Shown here one piece after another: positions 29,217 through 38,748 of a DNA stretch of 64,000 nt. Location of the stretch: positions 3,844,001 to 3,908,000 of the forward strand of contig NZ_CP116942.1 of NCBI RefSeq assembly GCF_028532485.1. Reading direction: 5' to 3'. The first letter of the stretch is position 1. Every line of letters begins with the position of its first letter. The notes beneath the pieces were generated by a model. It was not told where the DNA came from. It was given only the letters and a program-made list of their open reading frames with translations, and made no database searches. Source of the stretch: Iamia majanohamensis (GTDB lineage Bacteria; Actinomycetota; Acidimicrobiia; Acidimicrobiales; Iamiaceae). The translations under genes were made by a program, and so were the position numbers.

Positions 29217-29223
29217 GGCCCCG

Positions 29224-29229
29224 ACCCTA
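29224..29229 (-). promoter_or_regulatory. -10 box, leaderless promoter of the coiled-coil gene
   Basis: TAGGGT, seven bases before the ATG at 29216. Confidence 0.5.
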
Positions 29230-29255
29230 CGAGCCCGCCCCCGCCCCCGGTCCGG

Positions 29256-30758
29256 TCAGGGGGAGAAGGTGCCCTCTGCGTCGCGGTGGCCGGCCACCCC
29301 GACGGGCTCGTCGGTGGTGATCAGGGCCATGACCTCGGGGTCGGTGCTGGTGCACCAGGTGCGGTGCCGGTCAGGGGTCCGGGTGGCGAGGAAGGCCCGC
29401 TCGGGCTCGCCGTCGCGGTCGTGCATCACCGTGGCCCCCTCGACGCGCACGGCCCCCACCCAGTCGGGGGCCACCTCGACCTGGCCCACGTCGTCCACCT
29501 CGGCCTGGCAGTCGCGGTGGACGAACCGGCCCCGCGGCGGCGGGGTGGTGGAGTACACGCCGAAGGCGTGCTTGGTCAGGTAGCCGCCGTTCCCGGTGAC
29601 GAGGCCCATGCTGCCGGCGTCGTCGCGCAGCACCCGGAGCATGGTGGCGATGGAGTGCGAGACGTAGTCGTTCCAGGGCCCGCCGGCGAAGGTGAGCCCG
29701 CCGGTGACGGTGAGGGGCCGGTCGAGGCCCAGGCCCAGCTCGGTGGCGGCCACCTGCACGGCGGAGGGGAAGCAGGAGTAGAGGTCGACGTGGGCCAGGT
29801 CGTCGACGCCGATGCCGGCCAGCTCGAGGGCCTTGGCCCCGGCGATGCCGATGGCCGGCGAGCGGTGGAGCGACACCCGGTTCGACACCCACCAGGTGTC
29901 GTGGGCGTCGGTGCCGGTCCAGGGGAAGACCCAGCGGTCCTCGGGGATGCCCAGGTCCCGGGCCCGCTCGACCGAGCACAGCAGGAAGGCGGCCGACTGC
30001 TCCACCCCGCTGTTGGAGTTCATGAGCTTGGGGTAGGGGTGGCCGATCATCCGGTTCTCGGGGCCGACGGTGCGGATCTCCTCCGCGGTGCGGGCCTCCC
30101 GCACCCAGGCGTCGGGGTTGGCGGCGGCCACCGCGCTGAACCCCGCCCACAGCTCGGACACCACCTCCTGGTGCTCGGCCTGGGTGCGTCCCGCCGCGGC
30201 CCGGATCGCGCTCTCGAAGATCGGGTAGTGGGTGACGGGCATGAAGAGGCCGAGGGCGATCTCGTCCGGCGAGGCCAGCGACGTCTCGTCGCCGAGGAGC
30301 TCGGTCGGGGCCGCGTCGTCGGGCTGGGTCGTCCAGTCCAGGGCCCGGTCGTCGCGGCGGGCCGCGGAGCGGGTGCGCCAGGCCTCGGCCCCGCCGACGA
30401 GCACGAGGTCGGCCCGCCCCGCCCCGATGTCGGCCGCGGCCCGGTTGACCAGGCTCTGGGGGAAGTTGCCGCCGTCGGTGGTGGCCCAGCGGCGGGCGGG
30501 GTCGGCCCCGACGGCCGCAGCCACCAGGGCGGCGGGGTCCGGGTACCGCCACGACATCACCTTGATCACGCCCAGGGTGTCGATCCCGGCCAGGAGGGCG
30601 CCGGGGTCCGACGCCCCGGTGTCCGCGGCCGCCCGGCGGGCCGCCTCGGCCAGCATGTCGACCGGCTCCATCGGCTCCTCGCCCTGGTCGACCCGGACGT
30701 TCAGCTGCCCGGCCCCGACGAGGACGGGCTGGCGCGGGTCGAGCGGGGTGGCGGGCAT
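29256..30758 (-). CDS. Thiolase-superfamily protein lacking the nucleophilic cysteine
   Basis: A 500-residue protein of the acetyl-CoA acetyltransferase/SCP-x-like group (QPVLVGAGQLNVR start, NRAAADIGAGRADLVLVGG, NSNSGVEQSAA, VDLYSCFPSAVQVAATELG, GNGGYLTKHAFGVYSTTPP). Where thiolases carry the acyl-accepting cysteine, this protein reads DGGNFPQSLVNRAA; there is no cysteine in the first 260 residues. It may be a non-condensing CoA-binding homologue or use another residue. The ATG has an AGGT site upstream. It diverges from the phosphatase gene. Confidence 0.75.
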   Translation of the reverse strand: MPATPLDPRQPVLVGAGQLNVRVDQGEEPMEPVDMLAEAARRAAADTGASDPGALLAGIDTLGVIKVMSWRYPDPAALVAAAVGADPARRWATTDGGNFPQSLVNRAAADIGAGRADLVLVGGAEAWRTRSAARRDDRALDWTTQPDDAAPTELLGDETSLASPDEIALGLFMPVTHYPIFESAIRAAAGRTQAEHQEVVSELWAGFSAVAAANPDAWVREARTAEEIRTVGPENRMIGHPYPKLMNSNSGVEQSAAFLLCSVERARDLGIPEDRWVFPWTGTDAHDTWWVSNRVSLHRSPAIGIAGAKALELAGIGVDDLAHVDLYSCFPSAVQVAATELGLGLDRPLTVTGGLTFAGGPWNDYVSHSIATMLRVLRDDAGSMGLVTGNGGYLTKHAFGVYSTTPPPRGRFVHRDCQAEVDDVGQVEVAPDWVGAVRVEGATVMHDRDGEPERAFLATRTPDRHRTWCTSTDPEVMALITTDEPVGVAGHRDAEGTFSP

Positions 30759-30836
30759 GCGGGACCTCGGGGCGGGCGCGGGTCGACCGGTCGGTCAAGG
30801 ACGGCCGATCACGGTAGGGGGGGTCCCCGGCGTCGC

Positions 30837-30842
30837 TACAAT
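30837..30842 (+). promoter_or_regulatory. -10 box before the phosphatase gene
   Basis: TACAAT, exactly six bases before ATC at 30849, the spacing seen for leaderless starts elsewhere in the window. Confidence 0.55.
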
Positions 30843-30848
30843 CCGCCC

Positions 30849-31430
30849 ATCGACGTCCTCGTGATCTGCACCGGGAACCAGTGCCGCTCGCCCATGGCCG
30901 AGGCCCTCCTCCGGGACCGGATGGCGCGCCTCGGCGTCGAGGGGCGCGTGGCGTCGGCCGGCCTGGTGAGCGAGGGCGTGGTGGCCTCCGAGGGCAGCGT
31001 GCGGGCCATGGCCAAGCGGGGCCTCGACCTGTCGGCCCACCGCAGCACCCGGCTGGCCGAGGACGCCATCGCCACCGCCGACCTGGTGCTCGGCATGACC
31101 CGGGAGCACGTGCGCGAGGCCGTCGTGCTCGTCCCCGACGCCTTCGAGCGCGCCTTCACGCTGCGCGAGCTGGTCCGCCGGGCCGAGGCCACCGGGCCGC
31201 GTCGGGTCGACCCCGACGGCGGCGAGGAGGAGCTGGACGCGTGGCTCCGGCGGGTGGGCGCCGGGCGCCAGGCCGTCGACCTCATGGGCGACTCCGAGGC
31301 CGACGCGGTCGCCGACCCCATGGGCCGCTCCCGGCGGGTGTACGAGCGCACCGCGACCGAGATCGAGGACCTGGTCGACCGCCTCCTCGCCCTCGCCCAC
31401 CCCGCCCCCGCCGCGGCATGCTCGACCTGA
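30849..31430 (+). CDS. Low-molecular-weight protein tyrosine phosphatase family protein
   Basis: About 193 residues. The P-loop [15 protein letters not shown] has the CX5R catalytic motif, but the C-terminal DP pair is less clear; LVLGMTREH is also typical. It should dephosphorylate protein tyrosine or arginine. Homology requires the first strand DVLVIC, but no ATG, GTG or TTG lies before it; the only codon at the expected place is ATC at 30849. The GTG at 30861 would remove half of strand one. It is followed by rpiB with a one-base overlap (TGATG). Confidence 0.8.
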   Translation: MDVLVICTGNQCRSPMAEALLRDRMARLGVEGRVASAGLVSEGVVASEGSVRAMAKRGLDLSAHRSTRLAEDAIATADLVLGMTREHVREAVVLVPDAFERAFTLRELVRRAEATGPRRVDPDGGEEELDAWLRRVGAGRQAVDLMGDSEADAVADPMGRSRRVYERTATEIEDLVDRLLALAHPAPAAACST

Positions 31431-31957
31431 TGCGCATCGCGATCGGGTCCGACCACGCCGGCTACGCCCTGAAGGGCCACCTGCTGCCCTTCCTCACCGC
31501 CCTGGGCCACGACGTCCACGACGCCGGCACCGACGGCGAGGCGTCGGTGGACTACCCGGCGTACTGCGCCGCGGTGGCCCGTGCCGTCGCCACCGGCGCG
31601 GTCGAGCGCGGCATCGTCATCGGCGGCTCCGGGCAGGGCGAGCAGCTGGCCGCCAACGCCGTCCGGGGCGTGCGCGCCGCGCTGGGCAACGACCTCTACA
31701 CGGCCCGCATGAGCCGCCAGCACAACGACGCCAACGTCCTCTCCCTCGGCGGCCGCATCGTGGGCACCGGGCTGGCCGAGGAGATCGTCACCCTGTGGCT
31801 GGGCACCGCCTTCGAGGGCGACCGCCACGTGCGCCGGGTCGAGCAGCTGGCCGAGATCGCCTCGCTCGCGGGCGACCCCGCGGCCCAAGATGCCCTCCTG
31901 GACCGCCTCGCCCCCGGCGCCCTCGCCCGCGCCCGGGGCCCCGCCGAGCCCACCTGA
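31430..31957 (+). CDS. rpiB: Ribose-5-phosphate isomerase B
   Basis: A 175-residue RpiB/LacA-family enzyme interconverting ribose 5-phosphate and ribulose 5-phosphate. The N-terminal [12 protein letters not shown], the active-site [20 protein letters not shown] and [15 protein letters not shown] are all present. The catalytic cysteine of E. coli RpiB is replaced by serine in GGSGQGE, as in mycobacterial enzymes that use a glutamate. The ATG shares a base with the upstream stop; another ATG lies four codons upstream. Confidence 0.92.
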   Translation: MRIAIGSDHAGYALKGHLLPFLTALGHDVHDAGTDGEASVDYPAYCAAVARAVATGAVERGIVIGGSGQGEQLAANAVRGVRAALGNDLYTARMSRQHNDANVLSLGGRIVGTGLAEEIVTLWLGTAFEGDRHVRRVEQLAEIASLAGDPAAQDALLDRLAPGALARARGPAEPT

Positions 31958-31971
31958 CCCGAGGAGACCCC

Positions 31972-33225
<1,254 letters not shown>

Positions 33226-33253
33226 CGGCCGCCTCGTCGGGCCGGGCCCGGGG

Positions 33254-33283
33254 CCCGGACCGCATGCCCCGACCGGGTCCGGG
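33254..33283. terminator. Hairpin after glyA
   Basis: CCCGGACC/GGTCCGGG arms with a 14-nt loop, between the glyA stop and the next -10 box. Confidence 0.4.
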
Positions 33284-33291
33284 TCCAGCGG

Positions 33292-33297
33292 TAGCGT
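33292..33297 (+). promoter_or_regulatory. -10 box before the second leader ORF
   Basis: TAGCGT, eight bases before the ATG at 33306. Confidence 0.5.
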
Positions 33298-33305
33298 CGG
33301 TCGGG

Positions 33306-33353
33306 ATGCCGGCCCCGCCGCCCGCGCCCGGTCCGGGAGCCACCCGGTGCTGA
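33306..33353 (+). CDS. Proline-rich 15-codon leader ORF
   Basis: Reads MPAPPPAPGPGATRC and ends across the GTG start of the WecA-like gene (7-nt overlap). Promoter spacing, length (48 nt) and proline content match the leader at 12342. Probably a leaderless leader peptide. Confidence 0.4.
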   Translation: MPAPPPAPGPGATRC

Positions 33354-34465
33354 CGCCCTCCACCGCTGCCTACGCCACCGTGTTCGCGGTCGCGTTCGGC
33401 GTCACGCTCGTGCTCACCCCGGTGGCCGGCTGGCTGGCCCGCCGCCTCGGGGCCCTGGCCCAGCCCGACGAGCGACGGGTGCACAAGGTCCCGACCCCGT
33501 ACTTCGGCGGCCTGGCCATGCTCCTCGGGTTCGGCGTGGCCCTCCTGGTCGCCTCCCGGATGGACGCCTTCGGGGCCGTGTTCTCCGCCCCCCGGGCGTG
33601 CATCGGCGTGGGCCTGGGCGCCGCCATCGCCTGCGCCGTGGGCACCGTCGACGACGTCCGGCCGGTGTCGCCCCCGGCCAAGATGTCGGGCCTGGTGCTG
33701 GCCGGCTGCGCCCTGTACCTCTTCGGCGCGTCGATGGTCATCCTGCCCCTCCCCTTCGGGGACAGCGACGTCCTCCTCGGCCCCGACATGGCCCCCCTCG
33801 TCACCGTGATCTGGGTGCTGGTCATGGCCAACGCCACCAACTTCATCGACGGCCTCGACGGCCTGGCCGCGGGCATCGTCGCCATCGCCGCCGGCGCCTT
33901 CTTCCTCTACGGCTACCGGGTCGCCGGCGTCGACGTGATCCGGCCCGACAACCCCAGCCCGCTCCTCGCCGTGATCGTGGTGGGCATCTGCATCGGGTTC
34001 CTGCCGTACAACTTCCACCCGGCGCGCATCTTCATGGGCGACGGCGGGGCCCTGATGCTCGGGGTGCTGATGGCGGGCTCGACGATGCTGGTGGGCGGCC
34101 AGAGCCCGAACCAGTTCAGCGGCCGGGTGTTCTTCTTCTACCTGCCCCTCATCCCCATCGTGATCATGGGCGTGCCGATCCTCGACACCCTGTGGGCGAT
34201 CATCCGCCGGGCGCGGAAGGGCACCAGCCCGGCCCACGCCGACAAGGACCACCTCCACCACCGCCTCATGCGCCTGGGCCACGGCCAGCGCCGCACCGTG
34301 CTCATCCTGTGGGCGTGGACCGGCCTGCTGTCGGCGTTCGTCCTCTTCCCCGTCTACACCCGCAAGCTCGACGCCTTCGTGCCCATCGGCCTCGCCGCCC
34401 TCGGGCTCATCCTCTACATCTACCTGCACCCGGGCGTCCGCCGCACCCGCGACGTCGAGGGCTGA
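33347..34465 (+). CDS. WecA/TagO-type undecaprenyl-phosphate sugar-1-phosphate transferase
   Basis: A 372-residue protein with about 11 membrane segments, of the MraY/WecA family (GT4). Cytoplasmic motifs are QPDERRVHKVPTPYFGG, the metal-binding GTVDDVRPVSP, NATNFIDGLDGLAAG, HPARIFMGDGG and the HLHHRLMRLGHGQR loop typical of WecA rather than MraY. It should start a lipid-linked glycan by moving GlcNAc-1-phosphate to the polyprenyl carrier. The mycobacterial gene at the same place (rfe) precedes atpI. The GTG is coupled to the leader ORF. Confidence 0.9.
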   Translation: MLTPSTAAYATVFAVAFGVTLVLTPVAGWLARRLGALAQPDERRVHKVPTPYFGGLAMLLGFGVALLVASRMDAFGAVFSAPRACIGVGLGAAIACAVGTVDDVRPVSPPAKMSGLVLAGCALYLFGASMVILPLPFGDSDVLLGPDMAPLVTVIWVLVMANATNFIDGLDGLAAGIVAIAAGAFFLYGYRVAGVDVIRPDNPSPLLAVIVVGICIGFLPYNFHPARIFMGDGGALMLGVLMAGSTMLVGGQSPNQFSGRVFFFYLPLIPIVIMGVPILDTLWAIIRRARKGTSPAHADKDHLHHRLMRLGHGQRRTVLILWAWTGLLSAFVLFPVYTRKLDAFVPIGLAALGLILYIYLHPGVRRTRDVEG

Positions 34466-34486
34466 GCCCTGCCCGGGCGGGGCTCA
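34463..34486. terminator. Palindrome spanning both convergent stop codons
   Basis: TGAGCCCTGCCC/GGGCGGGGCTCA: 12-bp arms with a single G-T, with no separate loop. It begins with the TGA of the WecA-like gene and ends with the stop of the opposite gene. Likely a bidirectional terminator. Confidence 0.5.
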
Positions 34487-34663
34487 GTCGGCGGCCTGGT
34501 CCCGGCCCTCGGTGGCCACCGACACCACCACCGCCCCGAACACGATGAGCGAGGTGGCGAGGGTGTGGATCACATCCGTGCGCCCACCCACGTCGAGCGA
34601 CCCGATGACGATGAGCACGGCCCCGGCGACCATGAAGGCCACCCCCACCCGGGTGCCGCTCAT
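34484..34663 (-). CDS. Small two-helix membrane protein, unknown function
   Basis: A 59-residue protein with two membrane helices (VGVAFMVAGAVLIVIGSLDV and LATSLIVFGAVVVSVA). The ATG at 34663 has a GGGAGGG site; an upstream in-frame ATG at 34738 gives a Pro-rich extension that looks non-coding. No family is recognised. Confidence 0.55.
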   Translation of the reverse strand: MSGTRVGVAFMVAGAVLIVIGSLDVGGRTDVIHTLATSLIVFGAVVVSVATEGRDQAAD

Positions 34664-34850
34664 CCCGCCCTCCCGGTCCGGTGGAGCGGGGTGGTGGGCG
34701 ACGGGGGGAGCGGCACGGGCCCATCGCAGCACGCCCACCGCCCCCGCACAAGCACGCCCCCCCCCAGCACCTTGGCGCCGACCTCCCCGTGAGCCGACCT
34801 TGCTCGACCGGCGCGCAGGGAGTGAGAGGGCCGGCTCTGCCGCTGGGGGT

Positions 34851-34867
34851 CCGGGGGTCTCCCCCGG
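34851..34867. other. Strong hairpin in a gene-free stretch
   Basis: CCGGGGG/CCCCCGG with a 3-nt loop. The 34664-35029 stretch contains no gene I can support. It also holds a GTGCTCG/CGAGCAC inverted repeat near 34888-34921 and could hold a structured RNA. Confidence 0.35.
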
Positions 34868-35029
34868 GAGAGGGCGAAGCCGTCGAGCGTGCTCGTCGGC
34901 GGAGCCGCCATGGTGCGAGCACCGGAGAGGGCGGTGTCGGCGGCAGCCGACGCACCCAGGGCGGCGGGCGGGGTCGGAGGACGTGAGCCCGACCAGATCG
35001 AGCGAGGAGCCTGCTCCGAGCTCGAAGCC

Positions 35030-35650
35030 TCAGGGCTCGGCGGCGGCGGCCTCGACCTGGGCGAGGGTGAGGGCGCCCTCGCGGCGGAGGACGAGGGCGG
35101 CGCCGGTGGCGTCGACCACGGTGGAGGCGACGCCGTCGAGGGTGCCGCCGTCGGCCACCACGGCGACGGGGCCGGTCAGAGAGGCGGCCGCCTCGGCCGC
35201 GGTGGGCGGGGTGGGCTGGCCGTGGGCGTTGGCGCTGGTGGTGGCGATGGGCCCGACCAGGGCGGCCACGGCCCGGACGAGCGGGTGGCCCGGGCAGCGC
35301 ACGCCGATGGTGCGGGGGTCGCCGCCCAGGTCCCAGGAGGCGGCGCCGCCGCCGCGGCCGACCACGAGCGTCAGCGCCCCGGGCCAGTGGACCGCCGCGA
35401 TCCGGTCGAGGGCGTCGGTCCAGGGCGAGGCGATGGCCCGGGCCGCGTCGACGTCGGCCACGAGGACGGCCAGGGGCACCTCCGGCCGGCGTCCCTTGAG
35501 GGCGAAGATGCGGCCGGTGGCGCCGGGCACCGACGGCAGGGCGGCGAGGCCGTAGACGGTGTCGGTGGGCAGGACCACGGCCTCCCCGGCCCGCAGCGCC
35601 GTCGCCAGCCGGGCCACCAGGTCGGGGTCCGGCTCCGCGTCGTCGGTCAT
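35030..35650 (-). CDS. Threonylcarbamoyl-AMP synthase (Sua5/YciO/YrdC family)
   Basis: A 206-residue YrdC-domain enzyme making threonylcarbamoyl-AMP for t6A37 of ANN-decoding tRNAs. Motifs include LPTDTVYGLAALPS, IFALKGRRPEVPLAVL, PGALTLVVGR, TIGVRCPGHP and TTSANAHGQPTPPTA. It lacks the C-terminal Sua5 domain and so is TsaC-sized. It overlaps prmC by ATGA, completing the prfA-prmC-tsaC unit. Confidence 0.92.
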   Translation of the reverse strand: MTDDAEPDPDLVARLATALRAGEAVVLPTDTVYGLAALPSVPGATGRIFALKGRRPEVPLAVLVADVDAARAIASPWTDALDRIAAVHWPGALTLVVGRGGGAASWDLGGDPRTIGVRCPGHPLVRAVAALVGPIATTSANAHGQPTPPTAAEAAASLTGPVAVVADGGTLDGVASTVVDATGAALVLRREGALTLAQVEAAAAEP

Positions 35651-36657
35651 CGGGGTGCCCGGGCCACCAGGGCCCGGTCCCGGCCGAGCAGGTCGGGGCG
35701 GACCTCGACGTCGACCAGGCCGGCGGCCTCGGCCTGCGCCCGCACGGCCTCGCCCTGGGACTCGCCGATCTCGACCACCAGGGCCCCACCCGGCGCCAGC
35801 CAGGTGGCGGCCTCGGCCACGATCACCTCGATGGCCTCCAGCCCGGTGGGTCCGGGCACCAGGGCGGCGGCCGGCTCCCACCCCCCGACCTCGTGGGGGA
35901 GCTCGTCGGAGGCGGCCACGTAGGGCGGGTTGGAGGCGACCACCGCCACCCGCCCGGCCAGGTCCGGCGGCAGGGGCGCGTACCAGGAGCCCTCGTGCAG
36001 GGTCACCGACGAGCCCGCCATCCCCAGGCCGGCCAGGTTGGCCCGGGCCACGGCGACGGCGCCGGGCTCGACGTCGACGGCGTGGACCTCGGTGGCCGGT
36101 CGCTCGGCCGCCACCGCCAGGCCGATCGCCCCCGACCCGCAGCCGAGGTCGACCACGACGGGAGCCCCGCCGTCGTCGGCCACGTGGCGGTCGAGCTCGG
36201 CCAGGACGTGGTCGACCACGCCCTCGGTCTCGGAGCGGGGGATCAGCACCCGGTCGTCGACCATGAGGTCGAGGGTGCGGAACCCCCAGCGGCCGAGCAC
36301 GTACTGGAGGGGCTCGCCCGCCCGCCGGCGCTCCACCATGCGGTCGAGGGCGGCGACGCCGCCGACGGTGGCGGGCTCGTCGAGGTGGGCGTGCAGCTCG
36401 GCGCCCTCGCGCCCCGACGCCTCCTCGACGATCCGCCGGGCCTCCACGTCGGCCGAGGCGATGCCCACCTCGACCAGGGCGTCGGCCGCCTCGGCCATGA
36501 GGGCCCGCCAGGCGACGGTGCCGTCGCCCAGGCCGACGTCGGTGCGCGTCGGGCCCACGTCCTCGGGCGGGGGCTCGGCGGCCGAGAGGTCCTCGGGGAG
36601 GGGCTCGGGGACCTCGGGCTCGGGGGTGTCGGGCTCGGGGGTGTCGGCCATGCTCAC
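35647..36657 (-). CDS. prmC: Release factor glutamine methyltransferase
   Basis: A 336-residue SAM enzyme that methylates the GGQ glutamine of release factors. It has VLIPRSETEGVVD, the SAM motif VVDLGCGSGAIGLAVA and the catalytic SNPPYVAASDELPHEV. A Pro/Glu-rich N-terminal extension of about 45 residues precedes the domain. The GTG overlaps the prfA stop as GTGA, with an ATG two codons later as alternative. The substrate, RF1, is the gene directly upstream. Confidence 0.93.
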   Translation of the reverse strand: MSMADTPEPDTPEPEVPEPLPEDLSAAEPPPEDVGPTRTDVGLGDGTVAWRALMAEAADALVEVGIASADVEARRIVEEASGREGAELHAHLDEPATVGGVAALDRMVERRRAGEPLQYVLGRWGFRTLDLMVDDRVLIPRSETEGVVDHVLAELDRHVADDGGAPVVVDLGCGSGAIGLAVAAERPATEVHAVDVEPGAVAVARANLAGLGMAGSSVTLHEGSWYAPLPPDLAGRVAVVASNPPYVAASDELPHEVGGWEPAAALVPGPTGLEAIEVIVAEAATWLAPGGALVVEIGESQGEAVRAQAEAAGLVDVEVRPDLLGRDRALVARAPR

Positions 36658-37715
36658 GCCTCGGTGAGGCGGGCGGCCTGGTCGGCCGCGACCAGGGCGT
36701 CGCTCAGCTCGTCGAGGTCGCCGGCGAGCACCTGCTCGAGGCGGTGGAGGGTGAGGCCCAGGCGGTGGTCGGTCACCCGGTTCTCCTTCACGTTGTAGGT
36801 GCGGATCTTCTCGCTGCGGCTGCCCCCGCCCACCTGGCTGCGGCGGGCCTCAGACGCCTCGGCGTCGACCCGCTCCTGCTCCGCCTTCAGCAGCCGGCTG
36901 CGCAGCACGCGCAGCGCTCGCTCCTTGTTCTGGAGCTGGCTCTTCTCGTCCTGCATGGAGACCACCAGCCCGGTGGGCAGGTGGGTGATGCGGACCGCGG
37001 AGTCGGTGGTGTTCACCGACTGCCCGCCGGGCCCCGACGAGCGGTACACGTCGACCTGGAGGTCGTTGGGGTCGATGGTGACGTCGACCTCGTCGGCCTC
37101 GGGCAGGACGGTGACGGTGGCGATGGAGGTGTGGACCCGGCCCTTGGCCTCGGTGGCGGGCACCCGCTGCACCCGGTGGGGACCGCCCTCGTGCTTCATG
37201 CGCGACCACACGCCGTCGCCCTTCACCTGGAAGGTCACCTGGTCGTAGCCGCCCATGTCCGACGGCTCGGCGCCCAGGACCTCCAGGCCCCAGCCCCGGC
37301 GGGACGCCCACGCCTGGTACATGGAGAACAGGTCGCGGGCGAAGAGGTTGCCCTCCTCGCCCCCCTCGGCGCCCCGGATCTCGACGATCACGTTGCGGTC
37401 GTCGTTGGGGTCGCGGGGCAGCAGCAGGAGGCGGATCTCGTCGGTGAGGGCCTCGATGGCGGCCTCGGCGTCGTCGATCTCGGCCCGCAGCAGGGCCCGG
37501 TCGTCGCCGTCGGCCTCGGCGTACATCTCCCGCGCCGTGGCCAGGTCGGAGGTCCGGTCAGCCAGGGCCCGGGAGCGCGACACGATGGCCTCCAGCTCCT
37601 TGTGGCGCCGCCCGAGCTCGGCCGAGCGGGCCTGGTCGCCGTAGACGTCGGGGTCGGACAGCTGGGCCTCGACGTCGACCAGCTCCCGGGCGAGGTCCTC
37701 GAGGCGATCCAGCAT
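36654..37715 (-). CDS. prfA: Peptide chain release factor 1
   Basis: A 353-residue RF1 that terminates at UAA and UAG. The GGQ loop is in SSGPGGQSVNTTDSAVRITH, and RGAEGGEEGNLFARDL is typical. The ATG at 37715 was preferred to the GTG at 37724, because a TACCGT -10 box ends seven bases before the ATG and overlaps the GTG. It is coupled to prmC. Confidence 0.96.
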   Translation of the reverse strand: MLDRLEDLARELVDVEAQLSDPDVYGDQARSAELGRRHKELEAIVSRSRALADRTSDLATAREMYAEADGDDRALLRAEIDDAEAAIEALTDEIRLLLLPRDPNDDRNVIVEIRGAEGGEEGNLFARDLFSMYQAWASRRGWGLEVLGAEPSDMGGYDQVTFQVKGDGVWSRMKHEGGPHRVQRVPATEAKGRVHTSIATVTVLPEADEVDVTIDPNDLQVDVYRSSGPGGQSVNTTDSAVRITHLPTGLVVSMQDEKSQLQNKERALRVLRSRLLKAEQERVDAEASEARRSQVGGGSRSEKIRTYNVKENRVTDHRLGLTLHRLEQVLAGDLDELSDALVAADQAARLTEA

Positions 37716-37722
37716 CCGGGCC

Positions 37723-37728
37723 ACGGTA
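37723..37728 (-). promoter_or_regulatory. -10 box, leaderless promoter of prfA-prmC-tsaC
   Basis: TACCGT, seven bases before the ATG at 37715. Confidence 0.5.
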
Positions 37729-37766
37729 GCGGCGCGCCCTCGGGCCCCGGCAGGCCGCCGCGCCCC

Positions 37767-38213
37767 TCAGCCCGGGCCCGGCGGCGTCCCCTCGTCGTCG
37801 GGGGCGTCGTCGCCGGGGCCGTCGTCGCCGCCGAGGCCGAGCTCGTCGCGGATCGCGGCGAGGCGCGCGTCGGTGGCCCGCTGGCGCACGTCCGCGTCGA
37901 AGGCGTCGAGGCTCGGGGCCTCGCCGTCGGGGGCTGCGTCCCGGCCGTCGGGGCCGGCGGGTCCGGGGCGCGGCGTGGCGCCCCCGCTCGGCGAGCCGGA
38001 CGGGGCCCCGCCGGCGGCGCGGCTGCGGGCCTCGATGCGGGCCTTGGCCTCGTCGAGGGTCGGGGCCCGGTCCGAGCCGGCCAGCCACGGCTCCTGGTCG
38101 GCCCGGGCGGCCAGCTCGGCCTCGCGGCGGTCGAGCTCGGCGTCGCCCCGGGCGACGGTGTCGTCGACCTTGGCCTTGGCGTAGGCCAGCCACCGCTTCC
38201 ACTGGAGGGCCAT
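37767..38213 (-). CDS. Hypothetical protein upstream of prfA
   Basis: A 148-residue protein. The first 45 residues form a charged helix ([20 protein letters not shown], then an Ala/Glu/Arg stretch), the middle is low-complexity Gly/Pro/Ala, and the end is a short helix plus an acidic tail. No family is recognised. A GAGGAGG site precedes the ATG. It lies 50 bp before prfA. Confidence 0.55.
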
Positions 38214-38320
38214 CAGACCGACCTCCTCACGTGCCGTGCGACCACCACCCCATCATCGCGGCCGGGAGCCGGCGTCGCCGCCCCGGCTGGCCCCGCCCGG
38301 TGCCGGGCGGCGATCCTGGC

Positions 38321-38668
38321 GTGGTGGCTGACACCTCGTCCTCGACCGTCCCGATGCCCTCGGTGGCCCGGCCCCTCCGCATCGCCGCCCTGGCCGAGGG
38401 CGTGTCCTACCTCGTGCTCCTCTGCGCGGTGGTGGCCAAGTACGGCTTCGACGCCGGGGGCGAGGGCGGGGTGCCGATCATCGGCCCGATCCACGGCATC
38501 ATCGTCATCGTCTACGCCGCCCTGGTCCTCATGGGGCGCGACGAGCAGGGCTGGGACGGCCCCCGCACCCTCCTGGCCCTGGCTCTCTCGGCCGTGCCCG
38601 CCGGCGGGTTCTACGTGGAGCAGCGCATGATCACGGTGCCGCCCCGCCGCCGCCCCTCCCCCACCTGA
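38321..38668 (+). CDS. DUF3817 family membrane protein
   Basis: A 115-residue protein with three membrane segments. The pattern RIAALAEGVSYLVLLCAVVA, then IIGPIHGIIVIVYAALVLM and a third helix, matches DUF3817 (integral membrane proteins of unknown function). Start GTG 38321 or 38324. No operon partner. A family-B repeat begins 20 bp after the stop. Confidence 0.75.
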   Translation: MVADTSSSTVPMPSVARPLRIAALAEGVSYLVLLCAVVAKYGFDAGGEGGVPIIGPIHGIIVIVYAALVLMGRDEQGWDGPRTLLALALSAVPAGGFYVEQRMITVPPRRRPSPT

Positions 38669-38687
38669 CGACACCGGGAGCCGCCGC

Positions 38688-38732
38688 TCCTGGTCTGAGA
38701 TCGGGCCCTGGCGGGCGCACCTCCGGACCAGG
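38688..38732 (-). repeat. Palindromic repeat, family B, copy 4
   Basis: In reverse orientation it reads CCTGGTCCGG, then a GCGCCCGCCAGGGC core and TCTCAGACCAGGA, matching copies 2 and 3 in sequence and layout. It sits between the convergent genes at 38668 and 38749. Confidence 0.65.
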
Positions 38733-38748
38733 CGCGCACGGCCCGGGG

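Noticed and set aside
28356-31430. A 1024-codon frame ending in the phosphatase
   Set aside because: Only the last 194 codons show phosphatase sequence; the rest is antisense to the thiolase-like gene and the coiled-coil gene.
34660-34911. An 83-codon minus-strand frame in the 34.7 kb gap
   Set aside because: It runs through poly-G tracts and hairpins, has no recognisable domain and no ribosome-binding site or -10 at its start.
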